This document shows positions 24,200 through 34,217 of a stretch of DNA of 64,000 nt, in pieces; position 1 is the first letter of the stretch; every line of letters starts with the position of its first letter. The notes below the pieces were generated by a model. That model was not told the origin of the DNA and did no database searches. It saw only the letters and a program-made list of their open reading frames with translations. The translations under genes were made by a program, and so were the position numbers. The stretch is taken from the NCBI GenBank assembly GCA_030549495.1, contig JAUIRK010000678.1, forward strand, positions 1 to 64,000, read 5' to 3'. Source of the stretch: Nectonema munidae (taxonomy: Eukaryota > Nematomorpha > Nectonematoida > Nectonematidae).

Positions 24200-25522
24200 C
24201 TCTCGCAAGACGTAAGGGGAGTTTTACGTCAACTCAAATTTTCAAAGCTTGATTTCATCGATTATTAAATATATAACCTTATATAAAATTAACATGTAAA
24301 TTATTAAAATAATGTGAAATAACAAATTTTGTAGTTTTTTATTTACTGAAAAAACAAATTAGCCCATACATGGAAAAAACAAAAAAATTAACGCCACCAG
24401 AAAATCTTTAAAAGATTGAAAAAACTATGATTCTCATATTTTTTTTGAAGTAGTTAAAACATTATAAATTATGATCTGGTTGTTAACATTTAGAATAACA
24501 AAGATTTTATACAGGGAAAAATGTTTCAAATATCTAGATATGACAAATATTCGATTTTTAGATAAAGACAATTTTGTTTGAACAACGATATTTTATCTTT
24601 CCTTATTTTAGATTGATTTTTTCTTGTTTATGTTGTTTTTTCACTAAATAAAAAAGCCCAATTAAAAAAAAACTTTTGAAAAAAATGATTATTAAAAAAA
24701 AAATTATAAAGCAATACTTTATTTTCTAAAGTAAGAATAAAAATTAAAGCATATACAATTTCAAAAATTCTAAACTATGAGCAATTATGACAGAAAAAAT
24801 TTGTATGAATTTTATATATGGGCTTTTTACATCTATAACATTTTCTAGTTCCTCTTTTTTCGGCTTGCATGAGGAAACATAACAATAACCGCGAGTGGAT
24901 GTTGTGGGGACAACAAAATCTTCTTCAATGCCCAAAAATCTAATCAAATCTCTTGTCACACTATGCGTAAAAGAATCGTTTTGCCTCACTTTCATGGAAA
25001 GTTCGCTAAGCTTCAAAGATTGATCTCGCAAAAAATACTTTCTCCCACTTTTACGAGTTGATGGAAATTGTTGAGGAGAATTATGCCGTAAAACTATCCA
25101 ACTATTGTGAGCTAAAATGTCTAGATAGTTGCAAAAAAGTAAAAACAGCCATTTTCTTGAAGGCTTGTAACATGCAAACTCTCTAAGCATCTTGTTTACA
25201 ATGTCAACTCCAGATTTAAACTTATTGTATTCTAAAATAGTTTCTGTCTTACTTCGTTCTCCTACCACCTCTATTTTACCAAGGTGCTGTGATGAAAGGA
25301 TATACACTACTCTGAAGCGACCCGATTCTACGTGGTGGGCCACGATATCCGAAAGGGTGGGTGCGAACGCCACAAACAACCTAATTAATTAATCTTTGAA
25401 AATATCAAAAAAAGTTATTGACAATAAAGTCAAAATTTGACTTTTACTTAAAATTTTTTGTGGGAGTTTTACGGCATAGATCCGTCTTCCGAGGTGGTCT
25501 AAAATGGTCTGTCTTGCGAGGG
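24200..25522 (-). mobile_element. Internally deleted piggyBac element
   Basis: The right end reads GTCTTGCGAGGG next to TTAA (25523-25526). The left end is its inverse CTCTCGCAAGAC, with TCTA where TTAA is expected. Inner inverted matches around 'gggagttttacg' support both ends. At ~1.3 kb it is about half of a full element. It separates two parts of the family pseudogene above. Confidence 0.7.
24744..25379 (-). pseudogene. piggyBac transposase, C-terminal part
   Basis: A 211-residue frame matches the C-terminal third of piggyBac (DDE_Tnp_1_7) transposases. 'ILEYNKFKSGVDIVNKM' holds the last catalytic Asp, in the GVD context. 'KPSRKWLFLLFCNYLDILAHN' is the following conserved helix block. 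The N-terminal two thirds, with the other catalytic Asp residues, are absent, and the expected Cys-rich tail is reduced to a few cysteines. It cannot be an active transposase by itself. Confidence 0.8.
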
Positions 25523-26384
25523 TTAAAGATAAGATACCCCAATTTCTTCAAACAAACCTGAAATATTTGAACAAAAGCACAGAGAATTAGACAGAATAAA
25601 AACGTGAGAAATCTTTGTGTCTATGCCCCTATACTTTGAAATTTTTACTCCTTGAGATCACAAATTCCATTCCTTCAGTCGGGAAGCTAAAAGCTCTGAA
25701 GATGATTTAGTCAAATTCAAATCCTTCACTAAGTCATCGAGTTCATCCTGGTTAGGAAAGTGATGTTGACCTTCAATGAATTTTTTTGTGTTGGTATTCA
25801 AGGCTCTACTATTGACATCCTCTTCATCAGTTACAGAAGTTTGTGGTAAAGATGGAATTGGTATCTCTATACTATGTAAAACAGTAGCTAAAGAAGAAGG
25901 AATGTTTGGATAAACAAGTTTTTTCTTTTCTGTTGGTTTTTTATACAAATTAAGATCAAACATACAAAAATAGCAATCATTGAAATGATTGGTAGGTTCC
26001 CTCCATACTCTTGGAACAGCAAACGCCATACACTTTCTCATTCCTCAACCAGTCTTCGAAAAGTGACTTGCAAGATCCGCTAATCACGTGCCCATGATTT
26101 GTCCTGATCACCAATGGAAATATTATTTATATGCAACGAAGTATCTTGTGTTTGAGGATATCTTGAATTTGACTTGCTTAGAACTAATATACTCGCCACA
26201 GAAATTGCAAAAATGATGGGGATCTATTTTACATGTTCTTTTGGACATTTTAAATCTTGAATGTTTCAAAAAAAAAAACTGAAAAGTGTAAAAGTAAAAA
26301 CAACTTAATAGTTTAAAAAACTCCAATCCGTATAAACGAAAATCTGCGAAGGACATGTTTCGCGTGTTGAAGGCTCACCAGCAA

Positions 26385-26910
26385 CGCTTTGCACATTCGA
26401 CTCGACAATCGAAGTCACGATAGCAAGCATACTACCAACGCTCCCGTAACCGCTGCAAGTTTCACCACTTTATTGCTATACAACACTATTATGTCTTTAC
26501 GATTGCGTTTGAATGCAAGAAAGATAAAATAACATTTTGTTAATTGGAATAATTGAGCATGATATAAATTAAAACTTAAAAAAATTAATTTGATTTTTAA
26601 GACGATTTAAACATAAAAACTACCAACAGAGTAGTCAATTGCACCATTTCAATTTGGAAGATTTGAATTTTAGAAAAAAAATTAATAATAATTCAAGCTC
26701 ATAATTTTATTTTTTTACATAAGATATTTTAATTAAGGATTTTAATATATTTTATTTGAAGTATAATCAAATTGTCTACATCCAACCAAGTTTGATTGGA
26801 AAGTAAATGAACAGAGTAGCCATGAAAAGAAAAATAAAAGAGCGCTACCTGCTTCACTCTTTTTCTAGAGCGTTGTAAAGATATTCGAAATAGGAATTAA
26901 AAAAATGCGA
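26385..26910 (-). repeat. Inverted partner of the 15822-16563 repeat
   Basis: It matches that repeat in reverse complement, lacks its ~200-bp internal segment, and abuts the 5' end of the family pseudogene. Whether repeat and pseudogene once formed one mobile unit is open. Confidence 0.75.
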
Positions 26911-27455
26911 TTTCCCTACAATATCCTCTTTTTTTTTAAATCCTAAATTTCAAGTTTCTTTCCATCCTCAATATTTGCCTTTCATCAAATTTCAAGCTAG
27001 AAGTTTGCTTATGCACATTATGGATGAGTTATCTCAAACATGACATGAATCTAGAATGAATAAGGAACACTAGTGATTTTAAAACTTTTTCACTGTCACA
27101 TATTTCATTTATTTCTTCCCGTATTTTTGAAATCTGTTAGGGTCGACTTCTCATTTCACACTGAGATTTCAGGGTAAAACTGCGTTAAACTGAAATCCAC
27201 TATGCAGGATCTTAATCCCAATTACCAAAAATTATGACATTTAATGTAAATAATGTATACGTTTAGTATATTCCATTACTAATATCACACATAAACGAAA
27301 CATGGCCGGAAAATTTTCATTACTTTAAAAGGTAATCAAATCTAATGTATAAGGTTTTTGTGTTCCATTCAAGAATCCATTTTGAAAAGTTAAAATGTTT
27401 TACATTTATTATGGAATAAATATAGTTGCTTTTACATTTAAATATAAAGGGTAAT

Positions 27456-27780
27456 TTTTGATTGATCTTTTGACATAATAGCTACAACGTATTTTGTAAA
27501 AATGAGTAACACAAATAAATTCAGCGTATCTGAAAATGCTAGTTTACGGCATTTTCGTATAAAAAAAGTTTACTTTACATTTACGATTTTTGACAAGTTC
27601 GGTCTATTTTGATTGATGTGCTGATATATCACCAATGAAATCAGCGTGACCGAAAATACTAGTTTATATGCAGTTAATTCACAAAAGAACCTAATACAAA
27701 AAATATCTTATCGACAGCTATTATCCATTTTGATTGATGAACTGATATTTAGGCAAAAAATCATCAAATTCCGAACCACT
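27456..27780. repeat. Imperfect tandem repeat, about 2.4 copies of 120-150 bp
   Basis: 'attttgattgatgnnctgat' recurs near 27607 and 27727, and in a weaker form near 27456. Each of the first two units is followed by 'tcagcgt..c.gaaaatrcta'. Copies are diverged. Confidence 0.45.
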
Positions 27781-27874
27781 TAGATATATAATATATAGAC
27801 AGCTACATTCATCTTATATCATCACTTAATTTTTCTATCGCGGTCAGAATCTGCCTCATGCAATTTAAGCACAC

Positions 27875-28156
27875 TTGTTTTATCCTGTTTCAAATAGGGT
27901 CAAGTTAGAATCATACGATCCCGATTCAACAGTACCAGAGATCAACTTAGAATCGAGTAACCAGAATCAAAAAACCGGTAATTGGCATACCTGTTTACCG
28001 GCATCTACAAGTCGTTTATCTTTATCAGCTATCAAGCCAGGATCTATAAACACAGAAGTTGTGATAGCTGCTGTTATGCTCTGCAACATTGAAGTTTTCC
28101 ATTTTATTTTACTTTATAACTCTTACCAATTGTTTCTGACTCAGTTTCCATCATAA
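27875..28156 (+). CDS. Unrecognised small ORF or exon
   Basis: A 93-residue frame begins just before a plausible splice acceptor ('tttcaaatag' at about 27887-27896). Its first part, 'KLESYDPDSTVPEINLESS', looks more protein-like than its surroundings, and the end is hydrophobic. It matches nothing I know. It could be an exon of an unseen gene or chance. Confidence 0.2.
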   Translation: MFYPVSNRVKLESYDPDSTVPEINLESSNQNQKTGNWHTCLPASTSRLSLSAIKPGSINTEVVIAAVMLCNIEVFHFILLYNSYQLFLTQFPS

Positions 28157-28666
28157 TCCAATATTGTTATTGAACTGAAGAAGTTGAACTTATAGTGAAT
28201 TCATTTGTTAAATTGAACATTTCTTCATTTTGTTAGAGTTTATAAGCAATTTAATGAGCGTATTCTAACTAGCCTACCTGTAAAACTATCATATAAAAAA
28301 TAAAAACAAAGCCATATTTTTTCAATCTGAGCGAAGGTATTTTGTAATTGAAAAAAATATCAAATAAAAAAGTAAGCCGACTGACTATACGTATTATGAG
28401 TATACTTTTTCCTATCGCTGGTGTTTTTTGATGTTTCAAACGATGTCTACTTTTTCATTTATATATAATAATCACGCTACATTAGTGATATGACACACTA
28501 ACGAAAATCACATGCTTGTAATCATGCTACTCTATACTTTTTGTTGGACATCCGGTTTTACATGGATGCCTCGCAGAAATTGCGATTTGCGTAGGGGATG
28601 GATTGCAAAGAAGATGGCCAAAAATATCAGTAAAAAAAGGGCGTAAAAAAGAATGATTTAGTGATT

Positions 28667-31159
28667 TTATGAAGAGGAAGCATTATTGCACATGTTGAAG
28701 GAATAAAACAAAAAGGATTTCAGCGAAATATCCTGTGTTTGTGGAGCATGGTCATCGTTAACCGAACATGTGTTATTATTTGAATCGCCAAAAGACTGGA
28801 TTTCTTGTGGAAAGAGTAGGTCGATCAAGAGACTCTCCTCCAGAACTTTGTTCACTTTGATAAGGCACAGGTTGTCGAGGATGCAATCATTTATCAAAAT
28901 TCGAACATCATTTTCCCGCGCAAAGTACAAATCGTCCACACCATCCAGAATGGCAAAATGGCAGAGGGGAGGAAGATGGGTGACCTTAGGCGGATAAAAC
29001 TTAAGGATGTTAATGTCCATGTGGAACTCCTGTCCATAGTCAATGCAGTAGAGAAAGACAGAGTCATTCTCACAACTCTTGATGATGCACCTGCAGTACT
29101 CACTATCACATGAGGCTGGAAATAAAACAACGCAGTGCATTCCGGCGCACAAGTCTTTGCTGTCAATCATTGCAACTGAATTAGCACTGCTTACACTACT
29201 GAATTCCGTCAGTAACTTATTCTTCACATAGGTCAACTGCTTGTTCTGAGAAAGGTCTTGAAGCCATATGTAGATGAAGAGTAACTTTTCCACAGATTTC
29301 ACTTTCACGTTGACGGGAACAGAGTTAAATTCTTCTAACCTTTCAAAATTCTTTCTACCCTTCATATTGAATTGGCAAATGCTTGGCATTGACGTGACAT
29401 GTAAATGCACATCTGGAGATAGGATATCGTTGTATGTGTAGGAGTGCATGATGGACTTTGAATTCGGCATAAGTTTGTGAGATGAAATCAGGGAATTGAG
29501 AACAACGTCCAAATTTTGGTCCCAACTCTGAGGATCATTCGAAGAATGAGTAAAGGAACACGATTTATTTATCTTAATAAAGTCGTACGCGTTTGAGAAG
29601 GTTGTTTGTCCGGGATAGTACTCATTTTTGTAGTAGAAGTGTAGGCTGATCACAAATGCAAAACTGCTCTCTAACTTCACAAAGCCAAACAACTTCGCAT
29701 AAACTTCTTTATGATACTTCAGGATATTTTCAATGGCCTTCTTACTCAAGGAATTTGCGTCAGGTATTGACAATACTGAGGAATCAAGGAGATCAGGATT
29801 TTCTAAGAGCGGATCTGCAAGAATACATAAAAAAGAGGGAGAAAATTCTTTAAGCAAATTTGCTTCCCCTACTAAATCCCTTTTCACGATGGGCAAATCT
29901 TTAAAAGTTTCTGGAAGTTCGTGCTTGTTGGAGAACTGAACATAAATCTCAAAAAAAGAAACAAACTTGACGACATTCGCGCGCAAATACCTTATCTCTT
30001 CAATTTTGACAATGCTCAATCCTCCTGAAGACAAAAGATCGCCAAAGTAGTCGTCTGCTCCGTGCTCGGTCGTGCAATCTTCTTTCCGATCACTCGCAGA
30101 GCTCAGGACCTCTTGTCCCACTTCATTAACACTTTGTTGCAAGTCTTCTTCAAAGTGTGGTCCATGAGAATGTTCCAGCGAATTCAATACTCCACGCCTA
30201 GTACTCGAGCCCACACTTGCATTGCTAGAGGGCAGATCGCAATCCTTGGGCGTATCTTGATCTGCATTGCATTTTGTGAAGGAAGGACTTTTAATCTGAA
30301 GCAAAGAAGACCCTTCTGCTTCTAGAGGAGGAATGATGGAGTGAGTTTCTATGAACTGCGTTATCACATTGTTGTAGAGAGCGTCAATCAAGTCTTCCTT
30401 TGGAATTTGTTTTAAGAAGGAAGTATTCACTTTGAATTTTTTTTGACTTTTTGAATTCCTCAGATGCAAGCAGTGAAGGAAGCTTTCTTCCAAGTCCTTG
30501 ATGGCTGGGGAAAGAGGGTTCTTTTCGTTACTGACATCATTACACTTGATAGTGTCTGTGGTAGACAAGATTTCCAGTAAGGAGAGCTGCGTTTCCAATT
30601 CACGCGAGTACAAAAATGCGGCTCTGTTCTCTTCATTTATACGCGAATGAATGAATTTAAGCACTCTTTCCTCACAAACCTTTAAGCATTCGCCGACTTG
30701 AAGGAAGTAAGTGTGGAGACTCTTGAAAATGGCGTCCTTATCCATGACAACTGCCTGCAAGCCCTTGGTTACACTCATCTTGTCGGAGTGGAGGCGTTTT
30801 TGCCATCCCTTCAAGAGAGAGCTCAGGTGAGGCAGACTGCTCGCGCTGGTCAAAGCGTGCAAGTCTTGGATTCGATGAGAGGTGTCGTGCTCCGCGTGAC
30901 AAGCAGAGCAAAGGAGTGTGGAGCAATCACAGCACAAAAAGGGCTTTATGTTATGGGTCGTGGGAGAGCAGAAGTTTGGATCGCATGAGAAAAAGTGCTC
31001 AAACAGAGGATTCGGTCGATGTTTGGATAGGAATTTGGAGCTCGCGTGAACTTTCTTGAAGCAGGAGAAGCACCATAGGGCGTTACATTGGCACGAGTAC
31101 ACTGCGGTTTTGCTTTCGCACTCATTACAGAGTAAGTGAGGTAGGGAAGTGAGAGACAT
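28667..31159 (-). CDS. B-box/Tudor-domain protein, probable piRNA-pathway factor
   Basis: A single uninterrupted frame of 830 residues. Residues ~11-47 form a B-box-type zinc finger (Cys11, 14, 23, 30 and 33, then His38 and 47). Residues ~64-95 form a second (Cys76, 79, 84 and 87, His91 and 95). No RING is visible ahead of them. The middle is Ser-rich and of unclear fold. Residues ~600-790 look like an extended Tudor domain: 'CAGMHCVVLF', 'YCRCIIKS', then 'LYCIDYGQEF' at ~703-712, the typical aromatic-cage strand that binds dimethyl-arginine. B-box plus Tudor recalls RNF17/TDRD4 and Drosophila Qin, which act in germline granules with Piwi proteins; orthology is not shown. The ATG follows a possible acceptor ('ttttaatttag'), so an upstream 5' UTR exon is possible. 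Confidence 0.85.
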   Translation of the reverse strand: MSLTSLPHLLCNECESKTAVYSCQCNALWCFSCFKKVHASSKFLSKHRPNPLFEHFFSCDPNFCSPTTHNIKPFLCCDCSTLLCSACHAEHDTSHRIQDLHALTSASSLPHLSSLLKGWQKRLHSDKMSVTKGLQAVVMDKDAIFKSLHTYFLQVGECLKVCEERVLKFIHSRINEENRAAFLYSRELETQLSLLEILSTTDTIKCNDVSNEKNPLSPAIKDLEESFLHCLHLRNSKSQKKFKVNTSFLKQIPKEDLIDALYNNVITQFIETHSIIPPLEAEGSSLLQIKSPSFTKCNADQDTPKDCDLPSSNASVGSSTRRGVLNSLEHSHGPHFEEDLQQSVNEVGQEVLSSASDRKEDCTTEHGADDYFGDLLSSGGLSIVKIEEIRYLRANVVKFVSFFEIYVQFSNKHELPETFKDLPIVKRDLVGEANLLKEFSPSFLCILADPLLENPDLLDSSVLSIPDANSLSKKAIENILKYHKEVYAKLFGFVKLESSFAFVISLHFYYKNEYYPGQTTFSNAYDFIKINKSCSFTHSSNDPQSWDQNLDVVLNSLISSHKLMPNSKSIMHSYTYNDILSPDVHLHVTSMPSICQFNMKGRKNFERLEEFNSVPVNVKVKSVEKLLFIYIWLQDLSQNKQLTYVKNKLLTEFSSVSSANSVAMIDSKDLCAGMHCVVLFPASCDSEYCRCIIKSCENDSVFLYCIDYGQEFHMDINILKFYPPKVTHLPPLCHFAILDGVDDLYFARENDVRILINDCILDNLCLIKVNKVLEESLLIDLLFPQEIQSFGDSNNNTCSVNDDHAPQTQDISLKSFLFYSFNMCNNASSS

Positions 31160-31610
31160 TCAGATCATCGGCTTTACTAAATTAAAATACAGTTATCCCT
31201 CGTTATTCACGGTTTTGATTATTCGCGGTTTTTTATACCATAAAAATTATATAATGTTTTTTAAAATTGAATTCTATTATAAAAATTTCTATTTTTTTTA
31301 CTTATTTAAGAAATATACTCTATAAAGTTTTTTTTTAAATTACCACCATATGTTTTTTATAAACATTTATGATTTTTAAAAATAACATTGTTTTAAATTG
31401 CTTATATATTCTATTAAAATTTATTTTGAAATTTTTTAGTGTTTTTAAGTTACAGTTAAATATGTCATCTAAGGATAATAAATTGATTAAAAAAATTACA
31501 AAAAGAAACAAAAAAGTAATGAATCTTAAAGGAAAAATAATAATTTTGGATAAGCTTAGAAGTGGAACGAGTTACGCTGCTCGTGGTCGTGAATTCAATG
31601 TAAATGAATC

Positions 31611-31728
31611 GGTCTTATGACATTTCATCACACGACACTTCATCACACGACATTTCATCATAACGACACTTCATCACACGACATTTCATCATAACGACAC
31701 TTCATCACACGACATTTCATCATATGCA
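31611..31728 (+). repeat. MULE left inverted end, tandem 15-16-bp units
   Basis: About seven alternating units of 'acatttcatcacacg' and 'acacttcatcacacg' type. Subterminal tandem units like this are typical of foldback-type MULE ends. Confidence 0.9.
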
Positions 31729-32007
31729 TGGGTTGTTTGTTGTAAAGGATTAAAAGTTTATTATACAATATTAATCCATATAGGAAGTATTAGAGCATAT
31801 ACTAATACTTTTTTACCTGGGTATGATGGGCTTTACCTGGGTATGATGTAGGTAATCTTCTTAAATTTTTATGCCCCTTCTGTTCACCAACACTTCCTTG
31901 TTAGTTTATTTCTTTTTGAAAATAACTTTACATTTATTTTCTTTTTCCTTTCTGTTTATTCTCTGTTGCTTAAATCATAAAGTTTTTGCATTTGAAAAAT
32001 AATTATA

Positions 32008-33351
32008 ATGGAAAACAATACAATTGAATATTTCTGTAATTTTGGAACAACTTATAAAGGAAAAGAAACCGTGATATTCAAAAATTGCGAATATTATAAA
32101 CATCGAGAAAACAAAGATACCTATATTCGTTGGCGATGTGCAGAGTTTAAGTATTCCCATTATTTGGACAGAGAAAAAATCAGCGCGAAATTAGCCGTAA
32201 ATAAAATGAAAATTGTAATGAAAGAAGTTGGAGCAGCTCCTATGATTGTTGCTGGCGAATTTTCCCAAAATGTATCTACTTCATCTATGATGCGAATACC
32301 AAAGAAACCAAGTCTGATCCGAACGTTACAACGATCTAAAAAAAGGTTCACTTCGTCATCAGTTTTGCCAACCTCAACGAATTTTGAAACTACAGGCAAG
32401 TTTCGCAAAATGTTGTTGTATGATTCGGGCGTTGACGACACAGAAAGATTTCTTATATTTGGGCATAGTGAAGTTGTATCTTGTTTGTCTCGTGCCAAAG
32501 TTTGGATTGCTGATGGAACATTCAGGGTTGTACCTTCCTTATTTTATCAATTATACACTCTTCATTTTCAATTTGGAGAAGGGCGCAATCCAGCTGGAAT
32601 GTATGCTCTTTTAAAGAACAAAAGTAGAAATACTTATAGAAGGTTGATGAACGCAATAAAAGAAATTGTTCCTGGTGCAAATCCTGAACAAATTCTCCTA
32701 GATTTTGAAATGGCGGTAATGACGGAATTTCAGTATGCTTTTCCGAACAGTGAAATTAAAGGTTGTTTTTTTCATCTTTCGCAGAGTGTGTATAAAAAAG
32801 CCCTAGCATTGGGAATGAAATCAGAAATGGAAAGTGATACTGAACTAAGCACACTGGTCCTTTGTTTACCTGCACTTTCTTTAGTACCAACAAATTTGGT
32901 TGAAAATGCTTTTGATACTTTAGTAGAGCATATGCCGAAAAATGAAAAAATTAATCAACTTGTAACATACTTCGAAAACACATATATTAAAGGCAGATAT
33001 AGAAGAAATGGAATAGCAAGAAATCCACTTTTTCCTATTGCAAAATGGAATCATTTCCAAAATTGTGTGGAAGGAGTCGCTCGAACTACAAATGCCGTAG
33101 AGGGCTGGCATTACTCTTTGCAATTTTTGTTTCAGTGCAGCCACCCAACAATTTGGAATTTCCTAAATGGTATTTGCAAGGGCATCGCGTTTCAACGTTC
33201 AAACTTAATGCAAGGAATTACTGGTGTTACTCTACCGGCCAATAAGAAATATTTGTCGATCAAAGAGAAGATCAAATGCCTAACTAGTCAATTTGGACAA
33301 TCTGATATCATATCATACCTTAGAGCTGTTCAATATTCTGCCTGTAAGTAG
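32008..33351 (+). CDS. MULE transposase with FLYWCH-like N-terminus
   Basis: A complete 447-residue frame with no interruption. Residues ~12-50 resemble a FLYWCH zinc finger ('IRWRCAEFK' keeps the W-R-C core), but some expected metal ligands are not obvious. The catalytic core shows D in 'WIADGTFRVVP' (~170), D in 'ILLDFEMAVM' (~230), the C-x2-H of 'KGCFFHLSQSVYKKAL' (~252) and the E of 'NAVEGWHYSL' (~363). This is the MULE DDE layout with its C2H insert. The start ATG is the first in frame, ~280 bp inside the tandem-repeat end. The intact frame and clean target duplication suggest recent insertion; activity is not shown. Confidence 0.9.
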   Translation: MENNTIEYFCNFGTTYKGKETVIFKNCEYYKHRENKDTYIRWRCAEFKYSHYLDREKISAKLAVNKMKIVMKEVGAAPMIVAGEFSQNVSTSSMMRIPKKPSLIRTLQRSKKRFTSSSVLPTSTNFETTGKFRKMLLYDSGVDDTERFLIFGHSEVVSCLSRAKVWIADGTFRVVPSLFYQLYTLHFQFGEGRNPAGMYALLKNKSRNTYRRLMNAIKEIVPGANPEQILLDFEMAVMTEFQYAFPNSEIKGCFFHLSQSVYKKALALGMKSEMESDTELSTLVLCLPALSLVPTNLVENAFDTLVEHMPKNEKINQLVTYFENTYIKGRYRRNGIARNPLFPIAKWNHFQNCVEGVARTTNAVEGWHYSLQFLFQCSHPTIWNFLNGICKGIAFQRSNLMQGITGVTLPANKKYLSIKEKIKCLTSQFGQSDIISYLRAVQYSACK

Positions 33352-33485
33352 TTTGTTTTCAACAATAAAATGTTTTATTTTTTGTTATTTCTTTTCTTAT
33401 TGTTTTTTGAGGTAAATAAAATGATGATACTCTCATTCTTGAAATTTCATGTTTAAATAATAAAAGAGAATAAAAAAAGAGTTAC

Positions 33486-33571
33486 ATACATAAACTATAA
33501 ATAGGCAAGCACTCCAGCGGTTGGTCACTTTTTGCTTTTCTCTTCCTCGCGTGAACATCTCTCTCTCAACT
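33486..33571 (+). repeat. Left 86-bp direct repeat of the retroelement
   Basis: It begins 'atacataaactataaatagg' and ends 'ctctctctcaact'; identical to the copy at 36345-36430. It contains a TATA-like 'ctataaatag', which could be a promoter. Confidence 0.9.
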
Positions 33572-33614
33572 AACCTTCAACACGCCTCGTCTACGAACCT
33601 CAAGGCAGGACCAA

Positions 33615-34217
33615 ATGACGCAATCTGATACGGAATCTACGCCGGCTACCCAGGAAACTCCTGCCACTCCGGCCAGAAAGACCTGGATCGAACATACCCT
33701 GGATGAAAATCGGTTCTTCATGCAGGAGATGTCTGCCGTGCTCAAGGATCTGTCATCAGAACTACGAGGGTTACGAGCCAATACATCTCCACAAGCTTCT
33801 CCCATTCCTACAGCCCCCTTGGACATCTCAATCAAGGAAGAAATTATGGGAGAAAACTGTGGCCAAGAAGTGTCTCCAGAGCTCGCGAAAGGCCGAATTA
33901 CGGCTTTTGTAGATGCATTGCCTGCAACAGCTAGAAATGCCAAAGACAATGTTATTGTAAATTTATTCAAGATCATTGCAAATTACGTTGATGTAATGCA
34001 CCCAAAAGACGTAAGACAAGTAAATTTGCTGGCAACTACGGCATGTGTTGCCGCCCAGAGCAACTGGGAAGCAGCGACAAGACAGATGTCGGTCAGTGCC
34101 TTTTCAGGACTGAACATTCCGTCGCCTGCCCCGCAAACACAGCCAGCTCGCCGTGCGCCGCCCTTTCCAAGAAAGGCGCAAGCTCCGGCGCGCCAGACAA
34201 CGAAGCCGAAGAAGTGA
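33615..34217 (+). CDS. gag-like reading frame of the retroelement (fossil)
   Basis: A 200-residue frame. Residues ~75-165 ('RITAFVDALPATARNAKD' onward) look helical, and the last ~35 residues are rich in Pro, Arg and Lys, as in nucleic-acid-binding tails of capsid proteins. No zinc knuckle is present. The capsid role is inferred from position and composition, not from a family match. It overlaps the following pol-like region in another frame. Confidence 0.55.
   Translation: MTQSDTESTPATQETPATPARKTWIEHTLDENRFFMQEMSAVLKDLSSELRGLRANTSPQASPIPTAPLDISIKEEIMGENCGQEVSPELAKGRITAFVDALPATARNAKDNVIVNLFKIIANYVDVMHPKDVRQVNLLATTACVAAQSNWEAATRQMSVSAFSGLNIPSPAPQTQPARRAPPFPRKAQAPARQTTKPKK

Larger units (their letters stand above)
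23440..26260 (-). pseudogene. Eroded member of a multi-copy gene family of unknown function
   Basis: Read on the minus strand the pieces follow the order of a widespread protein family I recall from arthropod and cnidarian genomes. The order is: 'MSKRTCKIDPHHFCNFCGEY' (from 26248); 'VPRVWREPTNHFNDCYFCM' (about 26010); 'LASRLKEWNL' (25658); 'CFCSNISGLFEEIGVSYL'; then, past an inserted piggyBac, 'ESYENLKFLLELIKYEKYNW' (about 24190-24130); 'RRMFPKVSEAKLNAGIFDGP' (about 23855-23800); and 'HSHLDFFKPNLGNVSEDHG' (about 23600-23550). At least five frame changes or stops separate them, and about 35 codons are missing at the piggyBac junction. I know no function for the family. The match is from memory and needs a search. 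Confidence 0.7.

Noticed and set aside
28770-30988. Several plus-strand frames opposite the B-box/Tudor gene
   Set aside because: Shadows of the long minus-strand coding sequence, without domain matches.
31611-31728. Regular 15-16-bp units as a possible CRISPR or minisatellite locus
   Set aside because: They are the inverted end of the MULE, mirrored at 36885-36971.
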